Source of the DNA: Axinella damicornis
Lineage: Eukaryota > Porifera > Demospongiae > Axinellida > Axinellidae
Reading direction: 5' to 3'
DNA: 64,000 bases
Assembly: GCA_963931865.1 (NCBI GenBank)
Contig: OZ007513.1
Coordinates: 4,743,168 to 4,807,167, forward strand
The first letter of the stretch is position 1, and the number at the start of each line of letters is the position of its first letter. The position numbers and the translations under genes are program-made. This document shows positions 23,597 to 34,427 of this stretch, in pieces. The notes beneath the pieces are model-generated. The model was not told the origin of the DNA and made no database searches. It saw only the letters and a list, made by a program, of their open reading frames with translations.

Positions 23597-25950
23597 GACT
23601 GGCCCTTCTCCAGCAGAAGACAGCGGCTTGAGCTACCTTCCTACATCCTGGCAGTGTGTGTGGAGTACAGCCTGAGGCGTGATGGCCCACTCAACACCGG
23701 ATGTTTGCAAAGAAGATTGTCAACCACATCCAGCTAGGAGGTGGTCTGGGTGAGTGAATTTCAACCACTGATATAGTCTACTACTACGTTTGGATGAGCT
23801 TTGTCATTATTACACCGGAGCCAATATACAGGTTTATAGTATACAGTAAATCAAGCACATGATATTGGAATTGAAAGCTGATACAAACAGCCTGCTCCAT
23901 GACTGCAGTGTAGGGAACATGAATACATACATAGTTGCCAACCGTCCCAGAACATCCACAACGGTCACAGAATTCTAACATGTTCCCAATCCATAATTGT
24001 CCCGCACGGATCCTGAAATAAGATCGGTCTGTTCTCATTCCTAGTCTGATTGCAGTCTATGGAATGGGATGTGTTGGTGTGTAGGTATGCATAGGGTAGA
24101 TTGACATCAGCTAGAAGCCGTATTGGATGGAATTGACTCTGTAGCTCTCCCCACCATTTCTCTTCCTCTCCCCTTCCTCCCTCCCTTCCCCTCCCCTCCC
24201 CTCCCCTCCCCTCCCCTCCCCTCTCCTCCCCTCCCCTCCCCTCCCCTCCCCTCCCCTCCCATCTCCTCCCCTCCCCTCCCCTCCCCCCTCCCCTCCCCTC
24301 CCCTCCCTCCCCTCCTTCCCCTCCCCTCCCTCTCCTTCTCCTCCCACCTCCTATGCAGGGGGTAATACTGCAACGTCGCATGCAGCTACCTCCCAGCTGC
24401 ATGCTGGTAGAGCTCCGCCGTGCATGACTTGTGAGAGCTAGGGGCACCTTCATCATGAACTGCATCCATTGGACATGTCACACAGCACTGTGCTGTTGCG
24501 AGGGTGAGTCTGTGATGTGTGTGTGGTGTGGAGGGAGTAGGGAGGGGAAGAGAGCGAAGGGAGGAGGAGGGGAGGAGGGCAAGAAATTGGGACGGAGGGG
24601 GAAGATGGATACGGAGTCCATGGCTTCTGCATTTTACTAGGTTTGTATGCAAAGAAAAGTCGCACAGGTAGTATGGGCTATAGCTGGGCTTCATAGACTA
24701 GTGGGCAAATTGTCGCTTCAGTTTGCGCTTGCAGAGTATGATGCCTCACAATAAAGGCCATTGCTTATTCAGGCCAGTAAATTGTATGGTAATTTGATTC
24801 GTAAGGGTTCGGTTTGTGGTTCTGCGATCGCACGAAACGCTGACTACTGTACACTATTAAGTTTAAATAAGCGCTTGATCAGCATTGGTCCGGCGTCCGT
24901 GGGACCTGCAGGACCGGCTCCGGTGCTCCTGAGGCCGCCCGTTCTCTCCCTGTTAGCATGGCCTGGGAAAATGCTAGCATGGCCTGGGAATGAGGCTTAG
25001 CATGACCTATAGGAATGATGCTGGAAAGGAAGCTTAGCATGGCCTTAGATGCTAATCATGGCCAGCTACCATAAATTTCAGGTTGGTTGTCCAAAAAATT
25101 CAGAATGCAAAACTGCAAAAGTGTCACGTGACTTGGATCCACCAACAGAATCCAAGTTGTCACGTGACAACTTGGATTCTATTGGTGGATTCACGTCACG
25201 TGATACTTTGCAGTTTTGCATTCCGAGTTTGGACGGAGCAAGCAACCTGAAAAACACGGTATGGTACATGCTTAGCATGGCCTGGGAATGAGGCTAGCAT
25301 TGCCTTGGAATCAGGGTAAGCATGACCAGTGAGTGAGGTTTGCCATAGCTGGGAATGATGCTAGCATGTCCTGGGAATGACGCTAGCATGCCCTGGGAAT
25401 GAGGCTAAGCATGGACTGTGAATTGATGTTAGCATGACCTTGGGACTGGCCTCCAAATGAGGCTAGTATGACCTTGGGGATGAAACCAGCATGGCCTGCA
25501 AACGAGGCTATAGTGTGGCATGGGAATGAGACCAGCATGACATGGGAATGAGTCTAGCATGGGGCTGGGAATGAAGGTTTAATCGTGCTACTGATTCACA
25601 GGCACTAGTGAACATTATAATTACTCTTCCCTCGACCAACAGGAGGTGAAGCAGGTACACAAGGCGCTGTTTTCCCCTCTCGTGCGCTCATACGTAAATA
25701 TCATTGCTTAAGACCATCATCACAGCTGTATTGTGACGGTAAACTATGCTTTGCTTTGATTGTCGCTTCTAAAATGAGAGTCTTCCTACCATGTCATCCC
25801 TTCCTCCTTTAGGTGGAGACATCAGATTCTGGTGGCTGCACTCCATATGTATACTGCACCTGGCCTTTAGCGAAGGCCACTTAGAGGCTGTTTATTACCT
25901 GGGAGTATCAGTGTATTCCAGGGACCACTTCAACCACCTACACTCCACTA
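23597..25950 (+). CDS. Candidate exons of an unidentified host gene
   Basis: Three patches look exonic. At about 23597-23750 there is RLELPSYILAVCVEYSLRRD, then after an apparent one-base frame change MFAKKIVNHIQLGGGL, ending at a GTGAGT donor. At 25603-25691 there is SSLDQQEVKQVHKALFSPLV between an AG acceptor (TGATTCACAG) and a GTAAAT donor. At about 25813-25945 there is GGDIRFWWLHSICILHLAF after TTTAG. I do not recognise the family. The frame change suggests a pseudogene or a base error. The spacing includes a minisatellite. Confidence 0.35.
24150..24345 (+). repeat. Polypyrimidine tract (CCCCT-type repeat)
   Basis: Nearly 200 bases of C and T only, mostly CTCCC/CCCCT units. Such homopurine-homopyrimidine mirror tracts can form triplex (H-) DNA. 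The apparent proteins in it are low-complexity artefacts. Confidence 0.95.
24953..25575 (+). repeat. Minisatellite built from CTAGCATGGCCTGGGAATGAGG units
   Basis: More than fifteen degenerate units of about 25-30 bases centred on AGCATGGCCTGGGAATGAGG. The core GGCCTGGGAATGAGGCTA matches the end of the GCCTCGTTCCCAGGC foldback family, so the array probably grew from one element end. It is interrupted by the inverted-repeat element at 25067-25266. Confidence 0.8.
25067..25266. mobile_element. Small inverted-repeat element inside the minisatellite
   Basis: TACCATA and TTCAGGTTG near the left end, with GAATGCAAAACTGCAAA further in, are mirrored at the right end. The centre is a second palindrome (CAAGTTGTCACGTGACAACTTG, 22 bp core shown as CAAGTTGTCACGTGACAACT plus TG). 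It splits the surrounding array. Confidence 0.65.
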
Positions 25951-26275
25951 CACAACACCATTAGATCCAAGTACGTAAGTAGAGATTACAATAAGGTTCC
26001 AAGATATTGCATGATTGGACAATGCTACAGAACACTAGAGATTACTGATTACTACCTGTACAGCAGCATGGGATGTTCAGTAAAGGCACACCTGTAATTA
26101 TAGTTTCCTGCCCAGAATTAATCAGAATTGTGCAATCATTCCTGAAGGAATTTGAGAGACAGTTTGTTGCAAGTTATAGCTCACATGACTTTGATTTCAA
26201 ATTACGCCAGATAGTTATAACCAAGACCCTGGGGTACTACAGGCATGCACACATTCCCTCTACACACACACATAT

Positions 26276-26318
26276 GTACACGCACACACACACACACGCA
26301 CACACATGCACACACACA

Positions 26319-26390
<72 letters not shown>
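26276..26390 (+). repeat. CA microsatellite
   Basis: A long CA tract interrupted early by GCA and TACA variants and then uninterrupted for about 60 bases. Confidence 0.95.
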
Positions 26391-26391
<1 letters not shown>

Positions 26392-26394
26392 CAA

Positions 26395-26720
26395 ATAAAG
26401 CAGTGGGCCCCTGGCTTTCCACAAACCAGGGCAGCCCTCACAGAAGTGCTGCTCATCCTCCAACATGCCTGAATTACATGTCTTGCACTTTCTTTCTTCC
26501 ACAGGGTGGATAATATATCTGCCGATCTCAATTTGAAGAGAGGCAGTTCCCCCTCTCAGCAGAGATCTGTGGGACTTCACTCTTGTTCTCTGTATGTATC
26601 CTCCTGTCTCTAGACGGAAGAGACAGCAGGTCACCAGGTGCTTTGTCTCTTGTCATTGCAGTTTTGGTGCCACCAGGACTACAGACCATATTCAACAAGA
26701 ATTGTTTTAATTTCCCACGC
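26395..26720 (-). pseudogene. LINE (non-LTR retrotransposon) ORF2 C-terminal fragment
   Basis: On the minus strand HRSLLRGGTASLQIEIGRY is followed by VEERKCKTCNSG and [13 protein letters not shown]. This is the Cys/His pattern found after the reverse transcriptase in many LINE ORF2 proteins. It runs out into the CA microsatellite and no RT core is present. A frame change lies near 26635. It is a 5'-truncated, decayed copy. Confidence 0.75.
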
Positions 26721-26912
26721 ACAGTTCTTCGGTTATGTTTATCTGTGAGACTCTTGCACTCACTGTAGCTACATGTACACTTTCTTCATTGTCTGTCTGT
26801 GGCAGAACATCATTTGGTGTCTGTATTTTGCTGTTTACGCTGATACCTCACACTGAGTACCAATTTCTTCAATAATGCCTGCATTGTTTCTTCATTTTCC
26901 CTAACCCTAACT

Positions 26913-26974
26913 CCCCGCTTTACCGTACTAAGCAGCGACGAAAAGCTGGGCGTGGGACTGGGAACGAGGCTACC
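26913..26974. repeat. Foldback-family end, inverted relative to 29969-30031
   Basis: Ends in GGGACTGGGAACGAGGCTAC. About 60 bases are the reverse complement of 29969-30031, including CCCACGCCCAGCTTTTCGTC and CAGTACGGTAAAGCGGGGAG (one strand quoted). The pair brackets the bHLH gene. Confidence 0.75.
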
Positions 26975-27833
26975 CACATCATGTACCAAGACATTGTGAT
27001 TTGTGTTGCAAGGCAGTCAACCTCTATACTTGAGAGGCTTGGCGGGAGGTATAGCATACAGAACACATATATCAATTTGGGGACGACAATATATTTGTCC
27101 ATGCGCAGAGAATACCATCCATTTGGGAGTCAAGTACAGACACATAATCAAGCAATATGTTTAAGGGTACCGACTCTTCCAGACCCTCAAATCGCCCTTT
27201 GTGAAATCTAGTCTTGACCAAACCATGTGTAGCTCCTGAACTGATACTTTTCAGTCTCTCAACCTTGTTTCACGTAGCTACAGGGCAGCTAAGCATATTG
27301 TTTTCTGATTAGTGCAAGAAATTTCTTGATGACTATTTTGTTGGCCAACCACACACATTCCACAATGCACACTTCAACTGACGTTTGTGTTTGTGGTGTC
27401 GGCTATTGTGTTTACACTGTGCTGTTCCCCGTGACTGGTGGGGGCACAATGAGCTTGCCATCTGTAAACCATAAACGGTGAGATCTTCAGCAAGGAACAG
27501 ACTTAGCTAAACCTGCAGTGCATGAATGCATTTGGTATTTTAAGTAGCTAGCTAACTGAATCTTGTCATCTTAATTTCACGAGAATAAATTTCCCCTGTA
27601 TACGCAAGTTCTTTCCCACTTGTCTCCACTTCCAAAGGGATGGTATCAGCCTTTCTGAAAAATCTCTGTGGCACTACTCTCCTCCACCAGGTTTACCAAT
27701 GACGACATTGCACTTTATTTGCAGTTTATCTCTCCCCCTCTCCATATGAGCTTGCTTAGTGGTGACAGGCTATACGGGAAAAATAAAGCAGAGCATATAG
27801 TTTACCATCAGATGATGGTCTTTAGCTACTTAC

Positions 27834-28028
27834 TTATATTATGAGCGCACATGAGGGGGGAAACAGCGCCTTGTGTACCTGCTTCACCTCCTGTTGGTCG
27901 AGGGAGGAGTAATGGTCACAATATGACTCACTAGTGCCTGTCTCAGTTGCACATTTGTGAATCAAATCAGCTTCATGTTTGCTGCATGTTATGCAGACCT
28001 TATCACCATCGTCTGCTTTTCCATCCAT
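27834..28028 (-). CDS. Small unidentified open frame holding an inverted copy of the 25.6-kb exon
   Basis: The frame starts at an ATG at 28028, has a Cys-rich start (DKVCITCSKHEADLIHKC), and then SSLDQQEVKQVHKALF, identical to the plus-strand exon at 25603-25691. The family is not recognised. It could be a real first exon of a minus-strand gene or an exon caught in an inverted duplication. Confidence 0.35.
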   Translation of the reverse strand: MDGKADDGDKVCITCSKHEADLIHKCATETGTSESYCDHYSSLDQQEVKQVHKALFPPSCALII

Positions 28029-28279
28029 TTTCCAAAGCAGAACACGCTAACCACCCACTATTATATAGCTATTTCCGTAGAGTACCACCAGCTGCCACAG
28101 ACTTTTTGAACACTGTATAAGACAGAATGGGATACAGCTCCAAGCTGCTTTAGTACTGGTATACACACACATTTTAATACCTCCACAATCATTAGCTATA
28201 ATGTTATACAATTCATCTGGCAACGTTAACATGAGGACATTGTTATACAGGTGGAGATGAGGCATGACACACCTACATG

Positions 28280-28777
28280 TCAGCCATGTCCGCTTGTCCC
28301 ATTGCTAGGACCTGATCCACCTGCATAGGGAGGTACCTCCCCTGTCTCTGCTCGTAGCAGGTTCAGCTCGTCAATAAGTTCGTGGATGTACTGGATTGCT
28401 GCCTCTAAGGTTTTCAGTTTCGTCAGTCGTCTGTCAGTTTCATCTCTTCCAAGTGCAGACCGTAGCTGTTGAAATTCCTGATTAACGTTTTTCACTCTCT
28501 TCCTCTCCCTTGCATTTCTTACTCTTTGATCGTCATCTGCAGTGGCTTCTCGTTCAGCACTTGTCCTGTTTCGTCGTCCCATGCGTCTTCCTCTCTTGCA
28601 CGCACCAATGACACCTTCCAGGCTCTGCATTCTAACAGGAGGACGCCACCGCCTGTCAGCGTCACGAGAAACATCAGTTTCACTGCTGCTGACCGAGGAA
28701 GGAGGACTGCTGGTATCCGAATGCTCTCCAGTGGAGTTCAGTAGCAAATGAAACGCGTTGGAGTCTGCGCCATCCAT
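28280..28777 (-). CDS. Group A basic helix-loop-helix transcription factor (single exon)
   Basis: An intronless 165-aa frame with a bHLH domain at about residues 84-139: basic region RVRNARERKRVKNVN with the DNA-contacting Glu91, helix 1 EFQQLRSAL, a loop, then helix 2 LTKLKTLEAAIQYIHELIDE. The ARERxRV..VN pattern puts it in group A (E-box binding, usually dimerising with an E-protein), nearest in feel to achaete-scute/atonal-type proneural factors. The subfamily cannot be settled by eye. The N-terminus is Ser-rich and followed by an Arg-rich stretch (CKRGRRMGRRNR). The upstream DNA (28790-28930) is GC-rich with many CpGs, as expected for a promoter. The 3' side lies close to the minus-strand frame at 27834-28028. 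Confidence 0.85.
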   Translation of the reverse strand: MDGADSNAFHLLLNSTGEHSDTSSPPSSVSSSETDVSRDADRRWRPPVRMQSLEGVIGACKRGRRMGRRNRTSAEREATADDDQRVRNARERKRVKNVNQEFQQLRSALGRDETDRRLTKLKTLEAAIQYIHELIDELNLLRAETGEVPPYAGGSGPSNGTSGHG

Positions 28778-28959
28778 TCTTCTGTTTCAGAACTGCATGC
28801 AAATGAAAGGACACTGCGTTCTAGCCAACGCGAGATCTGCAGAAGCTGGCCGCCAAAGCGCGCGCCGGTAGGCTTACGTGTTCCAGAACTTCGGCGCGCG
28901 CTAGGCCAACGCGTTGCGCATGCGTTGATCATCACATGCCAAAAATGGAGGACTTCAAG

Positions 28960-29205
28960 TTCAGATACTAAGTTCTTGCAAGAAATGCGTCCGTCACTGC
29001 ACCCTTGGTAGCGTGCCCCCGCGAAACACAGGCGAGCTGCTGCTGCTCCCGCTCGCAGTATTATCGGTGGACTCTTCCTTGTCGCCGTGGCGTACTGTGA
29101 CAGGCGGTACGACCAGAAGCTGGAAGTTCAAACCAGCCAGGACTCGGGATCCACCGTGTTTAGAGCGTCCGTCCACCACCCTGCCTCCTACACTCGCAAT
29201 AACAC
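28960..29205 (+). CDS. Possible first exon of a membrane or secreted protein, divergent from the bHLH gene
   Basis: One plus frame reads through a hydrophobic stretch (SIIGGLFLVAVAYC) into YDQKLEVQTSQDSGSTVFR and stops at a GTAAGT donor at 29206. A stop near 29010 removes an obvious upstream ATG, so the start is unknown. Both strands are open here. Offered as a weak candidate. Confidence 0.25.
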
Positions 29206-29968
29206 GTAAGTCGGCACAAACATTTGCACACACAGGCCTATACGAGTGCAGGACATTCATTGTGGTACATTGGCATATTAAAGTATAATGAGATTCATAG
29301 CATAATTGCGTAAACTCTTTACGGCCCTTGAAATCCCCCCCCCCACAGCATATATTGGCATTTGCACACAGCATTTAGTGCTGCCTAGGGCAGTGTCCAG
29401 CAAAACTCGGGGGGAGTGCCCCTGGCTGTTGAGCAGTGATGATTACACTCACCATTCACCAAGGCAGGAAGGGGCGGAGGCACTGGGTGGAGCCGACAAC
29501 TGAGCTAGCTGTCTAGTTATCGCGCCGTTCGACCAGCTGCTAAAACTCGACTGTTGTCTTGCCGTACGCGGAGGACCATCGCTACTTACTTTATTGCTGG
29601 AGAGGGGAGACCAACAGTAAGTCGAAACACATTCTGACGGCGAGATAAGCGGCTTTTCCGTTCGTTCGACTTACAATGGCGGACTTGTTTCTGCCCATAA
29701 CAGCTGCCAGCTGAGACGCTTGGTGCTCATGATTCTGTACAGAGAGGGATTACCAACAAGTCTCCAGGAGCTCCAAGCCCGTCCATCGCTAGAAAGTGAG
29801 AAGCCATAGTGCAATAGTACATGGTTCTGTAATTCGCGTGACTTTGGTGGATATATCTGCTATGGGCCCTAAAGAGTTAACACTCGTGCCGTTATGCAAT
29901 TGACATCATGGCCGGTTATCTGCCCACAATCTTTCGGTATTCTCTATAAGACTCCGTGTCAAGAGTGG

Positions 29969-30290
29969 CTAGCCTCGTTCCCAGTCCCACGCCCAGCTTT
30001 TCGTCACTTGCAGTACGGTAAAGCGGGGAGGGCCTGGTACATTTCCTCACGTGAGTGACGTCAAGGGTAGGAAGATGGTAGAAAGACCTAAATCAACGTG
30101 GGCGTACGTGGGTCTCAGAAAGCAAAGGTACCCAGTAAGATACCACATGTATCTAGCTAACGGGGGGCGACTGTCATACTCACTGAGCGTTGAATAACAC
30201 ACAAAACGTAGCGTCCTCGTTTGGAAACTTTTGCCATTTTTCAATTACATCATGCTCACGTGAGGAAATGTACCAGGCCCTCCCCGCTTT
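29969..30290. mobile_element. Foldback element with long inner arms
   Basis: The outer left part is the GCCTCGTTCCCAG family end. The inner arms AGCGGGGAGGGCCTGGTACA (from about 30021) and TGTACCAGGCCCTCCCCGCT (ending about 30288) are exact complements. No coding content. Confidence 0.65.
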
Positions 30291-30400
30291 GGATGTGGAC
30301 TATTGACGGAAGGTCACGCCCACTTCCGAAATTGTACAACTTCCGTGCTAGCGTGTACGAATATGGATGGTGTCCGATAATTGATAACTTTCTTTATAGA

Positions 30401-30724
30401 CCCGTTGCAGCTGACGTCATCAATTCGAGAATACGGAAATTGACACCAACATGGCGGCTATTTAGCATTTTGGAGATAGCAGCTTCTATGGCGATCTCGG
30501 TAAACACAATCATGCACCAACAATGCTTCTAGTATGTGTTGAATAGGGCGAAATGTGATTGCTACTTAGGCTATTAAAGCTATATAAAAGCTTACCAGTG
30601 ACGCAGGACCCGTTTTGATTGATACTGCATATAAAGCCAATGTATTTTCGGTACACCAAGATGGCGGCTTCCGGACAGTATACGGAAATTCCACGGAAAA
30701 TGTGACGTAGCTAACTGCAACGGG
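30401..30724. mobile_element. MITE with CCCGTTGCAG ends
   Basis: CCCGTTGCAG at the left and CTGCAACGGG at the right, with shared subterminal ATACGGAAATT and CATGGCGGC / GATGGCGGC motifs in inverse order. The target duplication is not clear. Confidence 0.6.
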
Positions 30725-30894
30725 TAATTGTACCACATGCACACGGACCTTGTCCCACCCCCTGGTACTGTATAGGAGGGGAACCCTTGTTATTACTGTC
30801 TGTGGAGTGAGACCTTTGTTGCTAAGCAACAATCAGTGGCATCACTGGTCCCACCCGATTAGCTTGACATTGTTGTCATTTTCACGAATACTTG

Positions 30895-31330
30895 TGCTTT
30901 CTTACAGGGACGAAAGTGATCAACTACTCCACACTCCGCATTATATGTAACCAAGATCTGAAGGAAGTCTTCACTACCATCATCCGAGATGGCAACACCT
31001 CTGCTCATGAACACTGTTGGAGAGAGAGACTTCTCATCTCAGGAAACCTACCACCTCCTCCTGCAGCTAACAATGTTCAAGGCCTTACAACAGTTCATTG
31101 TTCTCTGCCTTGATGGACCCACACTGTTGAAGAGCAGGTTGAGGAGCAATACCATGCTACAGCACTCTCCATTCTCGACCGCTGCATGTGACGACCAAAC
31201 TTGACATTTTTCAATGACTTGATGTTACTCAAGTTTGCTAGGCATTACTCCATTGCCCAAGGCACCGGCCGTCCAACCGGAGCAAGTGTGTGGTTGTCAT
31301 TCCTCATTTCGTTCCCTCGAGCCAGACTAC
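30895..31330 (+). pseudogene. Helitron protein fragment, broken
   Basis: The frame containing LMNTVGERDFSSQETYHLLL and then MFKALQQFIVLCLDG resembles the segment preceding the helicase core in large Helitron Rep/PIF1-type proteins (family pattern GERDxSxQE.CHLLL). A further piece, LMLLKFARHYS, follows after a stop. Several frame changes show decay. It abuts a perfect 20-bp tandem array. Confidence 0.5.
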
Positions 31331-31360
31331 ACGCCCTTCATCACAATCTGGTACTGCAGA

Positions 31361-31580
31361 AAGACCGTACATACTCCATAAAGACCGTACATACTCCATA
31401 AAGACCGTACATACTCCATAAAGACCGTACATACTCCATAAAGACCGTACATACTCCATAAAGACCGTACATACTCCATAAAGACCGTACATACTCCATA
31501 AAGACCGTACATACTCCATAAAGACCGTACATACTCCATAAAGACCGTACATACTCCATAAAGACCGTACATACTCCATA
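31361..31580 (+). repeat. Perfect 20-bp tandem array, 11 copies
   Basis: AAGACCGTACATACTCCATA is repeated eleven times without a single difference. There are no spacers. The frames across it give a 20-residue protein repeat simply because the unit contains no stop on one strand. Confidence 0.97.
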
Positions 31581-32439
31581 AAGTAGCTTCCCTGGCTACA
31601 ACTACTGCCATTGTATACAACTCCCCTGGGGGGATCCAGCTGGCCCAATGTATGAACAATAATGCTGCCAGTCCGTCAAGCTGCATAAGACTTCCGTGTT
31701 GTCGATGATATCGTTGTCGATGATATCCTGACCGACATATGCTGCATATCGCAGTCTGGCAGTGCTCCTCCCTCATTGGAGGATGATATCCACAGGCTGC
31801 AGCAACACGTGATCAGAACTCCAAAGAAAGCGACACAACAGAGGTACATACACACTCGTCTCCATGGTGATGTTATTCATTACTATAACCACCCCGTAAT
31901 AAAAGAAACCATAAACTTAATTTTATTGCTGGATACATTGTATACGCCTTATTTTATCAAGGTGATTGATTTTATAATTCTGCAAGCATGTAGTAATCTA
32001 TAAATGGTGTACTCTGCCTTCCTTTATAGGAACAAGAGCAGTCTGCACGTCAACTGTCGTGGCTGCCCCTGGAGTGGACGTTGATCTGCCAGTGCACTTC
32101 GGACTTTCAACCTAACACTGACCCTCAACTGGACTGGACCCTTGCGGTTCAGTCTTATCCCAATTTGGAGTGGAGGTAAGACTTTCCTTCAAAGGATGAA
32201 TGTGGGGTGTAGCCTGCGACCAACTAAGTTAGCCCTGATGGTTGGGACTACTCTAGCTGGCATATGGCCTGCTTGTGCATGTACAGACCACTGACCTTTT
32301 CAGAGGTAGATAGGTGGGGTCTCTTAATGTGGTGATTCAATCAGTGTACTGAGAGAGGTGTGCTAATTCAATCACATCCTTGATTGACCCCACCTATCTA
32401 ACTTTGAGCAGCATGCACACTCAGGCCGTGAGTGCTAGA

Positions 32440-33080
32440 CAGAGAACACAGCATGCTGACCAGCCAGCTAGACAGAGCGCACAGCATGCTGGTTCAGCAC
32501 CCTATTCGCTCTGTCTAGCAGGCGCAGTCACACATGGCCTGCATGTGCATACTGTTCACTGGTTCAGCACACTATTTGCTCTGTCTAGCAAGCATCATCA
32601 CACATGGCCTGCATGTGCATACTGTTCACTGGTTCAGCACACTGGTTCAACACATGGTCTGCATGTGCGTACCGCTCACTGGTTGAGCACACTGTGCTCT
32701 ATCTAGGAGGCACCATCACACATGGCCTGCATGTGCATACTGTTCACTGGTTCAGCACACTATTCGCTCTGTCTAGCAGGAACCGTTACACGTGGCCTGG
32801 ATGTGCATACTGCTCACTGGTTCAGCACACTATTCGCTCTGTCTAGCAAGCATCATCACACATGGCCTGCATGTGCATACTGTTCACTGGTTCAGCACAC
32901 TATTCGCTCTGTCTAGCAGGCACCGTCACACATGGCCTGCATGTGCATACTGTTCACTGGTTCAGCACACTGGTTCAACACATGGTCTGCATGTGCGTAC
33001 CGCTCACTGGTTCAGCACACTGTGTGCTCTGTCTAGGAGGCACCATCACACATGGCCTGCATGTGCATGCTGCTTACAGG
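32440..33080 (+). repeat. Tandem array of a unit of about 70 bp
   Basis: Eight to nine copies of a unit containing CACATGGCCTGCATGTGCAT, CACTGGTTCAGCACACT and CGCTCTGTCTAGCA. Two variant units carry an insertion (CTGGTTCAACACATGGTCTG), giving a higher-order pattern. Confidence 0.9.
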
Positions 33081-33189
33081 TCAGGCCAATGTGGATTCAG
33101 AAGTTTGCGGCATTGACAGTTGAAATGACACTGTTGCCAAGCCGTGCACTGATCGTAGTAGAGGTGGAAATATATATAAGGATTGCATG

Positions 33190-34427
33190 TTGAGTGGTCA
33201 AATATCCTAGCTGCAGACCAGTCCACAAGTAAGTTAAACGGCACACGCGTGTCACTCGCGAGCCACTTGCGAGTCGCTCGTGAGTCAAGTTGCGAGTATA
33301 CGTGTACTAGTGTGATTTGCCCGCATGAGATCGCTCTCACTACATACTCGCGCGTATGTGTACACGTATGTGTACACGCGAGTACCATTGTAGCTGCTCC
33401 CTTGGTTTGCAGAACATCACGCAACAGATGACCACTTAGAAACCTTTTAAAGGTGCAGCTAGCTGCCATCTGATGAACACTGAATGTTACAAGTTGTGAA
33501 AGACATGTAGACACATTGCTAAGTGTATGCATGTGGTAAAAATGTAAATGTACGTCTAGTTCTCTTTTTCTTTGGTGTGCGACTCAGTTTGTGACAGGAC
33601 TCATCTAGACAGAGAAGAAAACAGTAGATGAGGACGACCTACATGGGGAGGAAGAAGCAAAATCGTGTTTGTATGCAAGTCGCTTTAGTCATTTCATTAC
33701 ACACGATTGTTTTCAACACTATGTGCTTACATTGGACAGGGCGTCATCAACTGCAGAGCGAAGATTTGGGTCAATGTCAATATCTGAGGAGTCTGACGTC
33801 TGCCTTCTGGCTCGTACTGTAAGACACATCCAGGGTGGGTAATTTCTCTACCAGTCGGTGATGAAGCTTCCTGGTTGTCAGTTCATCGTCGTTTTCAAGG
33901 GCACTGACTATGAAGACATAGTGGGATTTGGACAGCAGCTTCGGTGCTCTCGCTTTTGGTCGATCAACAACGCTTCCTGTTTGATGTGCACGCCCTCTTC
34001 TTTGAATCGAGCCTTGATCTCTCGTAGAGTGAAACCATTCTTTGACAAGATAACAAATCTTCTTCGACTGTCTATAGCTAGTCTTGTCATCGTACCGGGA
34101 GAGCACAGTCTGCCAACATCTATAATTGGAGAAACACCCGCGAACCAACAACAGACCAAACTGAATCAGCAGCTTATTGACACAAGGCAGAGCATGTGCT
34201 ATAAGTTAACTCTACCTGCATCCACGCGCTGCACAAGCGTGTGCGCTCGAGTACTCGTACGAGTTTGTACACTCGCGAGTTAGCCCACCTGGCTCGCGAG
34301 TACTAAACTGTTAGTGTGCGGGTCAGATGTGAGTCGCGCGCAGATCACTCGCGAGACTCACGCATGTGCCATTTAACTTGCTCATGATGGACGGTACTGT
34401 AGCACTTGAGTGGTCAAATACCCTAGC
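33190..34427. mobile_element. Inverted-repeat element bracketed by 22-bp direct repeats
   Basis: TTGAGTGGTCAAATA(T/C)CCTAGC lies at 33190-33211 and 34406-34427 in direct orientation with one mismatch. Just inside, AAGTTAAACGGCACACGCGT on the left is mirrored (with changes) by the right end around 34350-34385, and CACTCGCGAGTC motifs fill both subterminal regions. The interior holds a Tc1-like transposase fragment on the minus strand. Confidence 0.6.
33777..34160 (-). pseudogene. Tc1/mariner-like transposase N-terminal fragment
   Basis: On the minus strand RRRFVILSKNGFTLREIKAR looks like the first helix-turn-helix of a Tc1-type transposase. After a frame change NDDELTTRKLHHRLVEKLPT looks like the second DNA-binding helix region. 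The catalytic DDE part is absent. The assignment rests on pattern only. Confidence 0.45.

Noticed and set aside
24107..24465. Gly/Glu/Arg-rich open frames
   Set aside because: They are translations of the polypyrimidine tract.
26073..26513. 146-codon frame on the plus strand
   Set aside because: Much of it is Thr-His repeat from the CA microsatellite. The first 60 residues have no recognised homologue, although a real exon there cannot be excluded.
31361..31580. CRISPR-like array
   Set aside because: The repeats are directly adjacent with no spacers and the DNA is eukaryotic.
31304..31776. Frames with a 20-residue repeated peptide rich in Tyr, Gly and Leu
   Set aside because: The repeat comes from a 20-base unit without stops on the minus strand, read in cycling frames.
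32604..33193. Overlapping frames with repeated peptides in the 70-bp array
   Set aside because: Same peptide in several offsets, produced by the tandem array.
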